A stretch of 34,381 nt of DNA from an uncultured Eubacterium sp. (lineage in GTDB: Bacteria > Bacillota > Clostridia > Lachnospirales > Lachnospiraceae): positions 1 through 34,381 of the forward strand of contig CAJUBQ010000045.1 in the NCBI GenBank assembly GCA_910584595.1. The letters are read 5' to 3'. Positions 33,552 to 34,381 of this stretch are shown here, in pieces; positions within the stretch are counted from its first letter, which is position 1, and the number at the start of each line of letters is the position of its first letter. The notes under the pieces are model-generated. The model did no database searches, was not told the origin of the DNA, and was given only the letters and a program-made list of their open reading frames with translations. Both the position numbers and the translations under genes were made by a program.

Positions 33552-34381
33552 TTATCCGGGCGCTCCGCCGCCCCGCATTGTCCTTGCCAATTTTACCGTG
33601 GAAAAATCCGCCTGACTAAACTTTCCAACACTTAACACAAAGAAAACCGTTCCTATAAGAACCGTAATCAGAAGTCCCATGACCGGAGTTATGATAAACC
33701 CATGAATGTTAAATGCCATTCCCTCCCGCACGAGTTCGGCAGAACTCATTTTGTATGCCCCAAGCGCAATATACCGGAAAATAGACGTCACATAGGTAAG
33801 CGGATTCAAATATACGACCGGCAAAAGAAAACCGGGTATCATCGTAGTCGGTATATATGCGCCGGACACAAACGTCAACGGCATCATAATCATGGAGCTT
33901 ATGGTCTGGAACGAAGGGGAGTTGCGTGAAACAGTCGCTAAAAACAAGCCGACTGCACTGAAGGTCATAGCTGAAACCAGCATTACCAAAATCAGCAATA
34001 AAATCTGAAGCACATTAATTCTAAATCCCATGAGCAGGCTGATTACCATGGTAAGCGTCCCCTGCAAAGTAGAAACGACCGCTCCTGATATAATATTTCC
34101 GATAGAAATCTGGGAGCGTGCAATCGGTGCAACCATAACTTCTTTCATATATCCGTCCGCAATATCCGACAGGATATCTGACGAATTATTGATACCCGTC
34201 TGAAAAACAGTCATAATAATGACGCCTGCAATCAGATAATTCGTTGGTTCGCCAAAACCACTCATGGAAGATTACATCATAAAGGAAAACATCACCAGCA
34301 TAAACATGGACATAACGATGCTGCCAATCATCCTCCCCCTGTTTCTGGTATAATTTAACAAATTCCTCTGTATAATTGCTG
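33552..34381 (-). pseudogene. ABC-2-type permease (DrrB-like) with in-frame stop; runs off the window
   Basis: The stretch 33552-34265 encodes a 237-residue remainder of a DrrB/NodJ-like permease (ADGYMKEVMVAPIARSQ, then four to five membrane segments). Upstream in the same frame, from 34275 to the window edge, lies its expected N-terminus: a basic stretch with RNRGRMIGSIVMSMFML. Between them, the TAA at 34272-34274 interrupts the frame in or just after the first membrane segment. A single base change, for example CAA to TAA, would explain it. The ATG at 34265 has only a poor ribosome site. It is first in the ABC operon within this window and its true start lies beyond the edge. Confidence 0.75.

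Overview
The window looks like chromosomal DNA from a gut- or rumen-type Lachnospiraceae (Clostridia, Firmicutes). The signs are strong AGGAGG ribosome binding sites, consensus TTGACA/TATAAT promoters, moderate-to-low GC, Gram-positive lipoprotein and secretion signals, and a gene set typical of fibre-degrading Lachnospiraceae: a multimodular GH26 mannanase, GH36 alpha-galactosidases, AraC and LacI regulators, and a sucrose-type PTS. No rRNA, tRNA, CRISPR array, phage or plasmid gene was seen.

Layout from left to right. (1) 1-480 is a non-coding, hairpin-rich stretch that ends the minus-strand transcript coming from the right. (2) 481-6051 is a minus-strand mannan operon with a near-consensus promoter: secreted GH26 beta-mannanase with two probable carbohydrate-binding modules, cytoplasmic GH36 alpha-galactosidase, then a small coiled-coil protein. 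(3) 6362-8641 is an accessory stretch: an Rpn-type PD-(D/E)XK nuclease with a 12-bp tandem repeat, an AT-rich orphan gene and a probable transposase remnant. (4) 8722-12688 (+) holds an AraC regulator, a second GH36 and a translationally coupled YczE-type membrane protein. (5) 12690-17281 (-) is a housekeeping operon (DUF815 ATPase, MgtE magnesium channel, ThiF/MoeB-like enzyme) behind a clear promoter, followed upstream by a DegV-type fatty-acid-binding protein. (6) 17418-22653 is a block bracketed by two inverted copies of a 164-bp palindromic MITE-like repeat. It holds a transglutaminase-like lipoprotein, a GyrI-like protein, a GNAT acetyltransferase, a DUF3737 protein with a small MerR-tail-like partner, and a divergent LysR regulator. 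(7) 22760-31139 is a second sugar locus: minus-strand HAD phosphatase, GH13_4 amylosucrase-like enzyme and third GH36, divergent from a plus-strand PTS IIBCA permease followed by a LacI regulator. (8) 31444-34381 (-) is an ABC exporter (permease, ATPase, permease) whose first permease gene is broken by an in-frame TAA.

How it may work together (inference). The GH26 enzyme cuts galactomannan outside the cell, and the GH36 enzymes remove alpha-1,6-galactose inside. The AraC gene probably controls the second GH36. The LacI gene probably controls the divergent PTS and HAD/GH13/GH36 units, which suit sucrose and raffinose-family sugars. No GH32 sucrose-6-phosphate hydrolase is present in the window; a phosphatase and a GH13_4 enzyme occupy its place. 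That combination is the most interesting metabolic hypothesis here.
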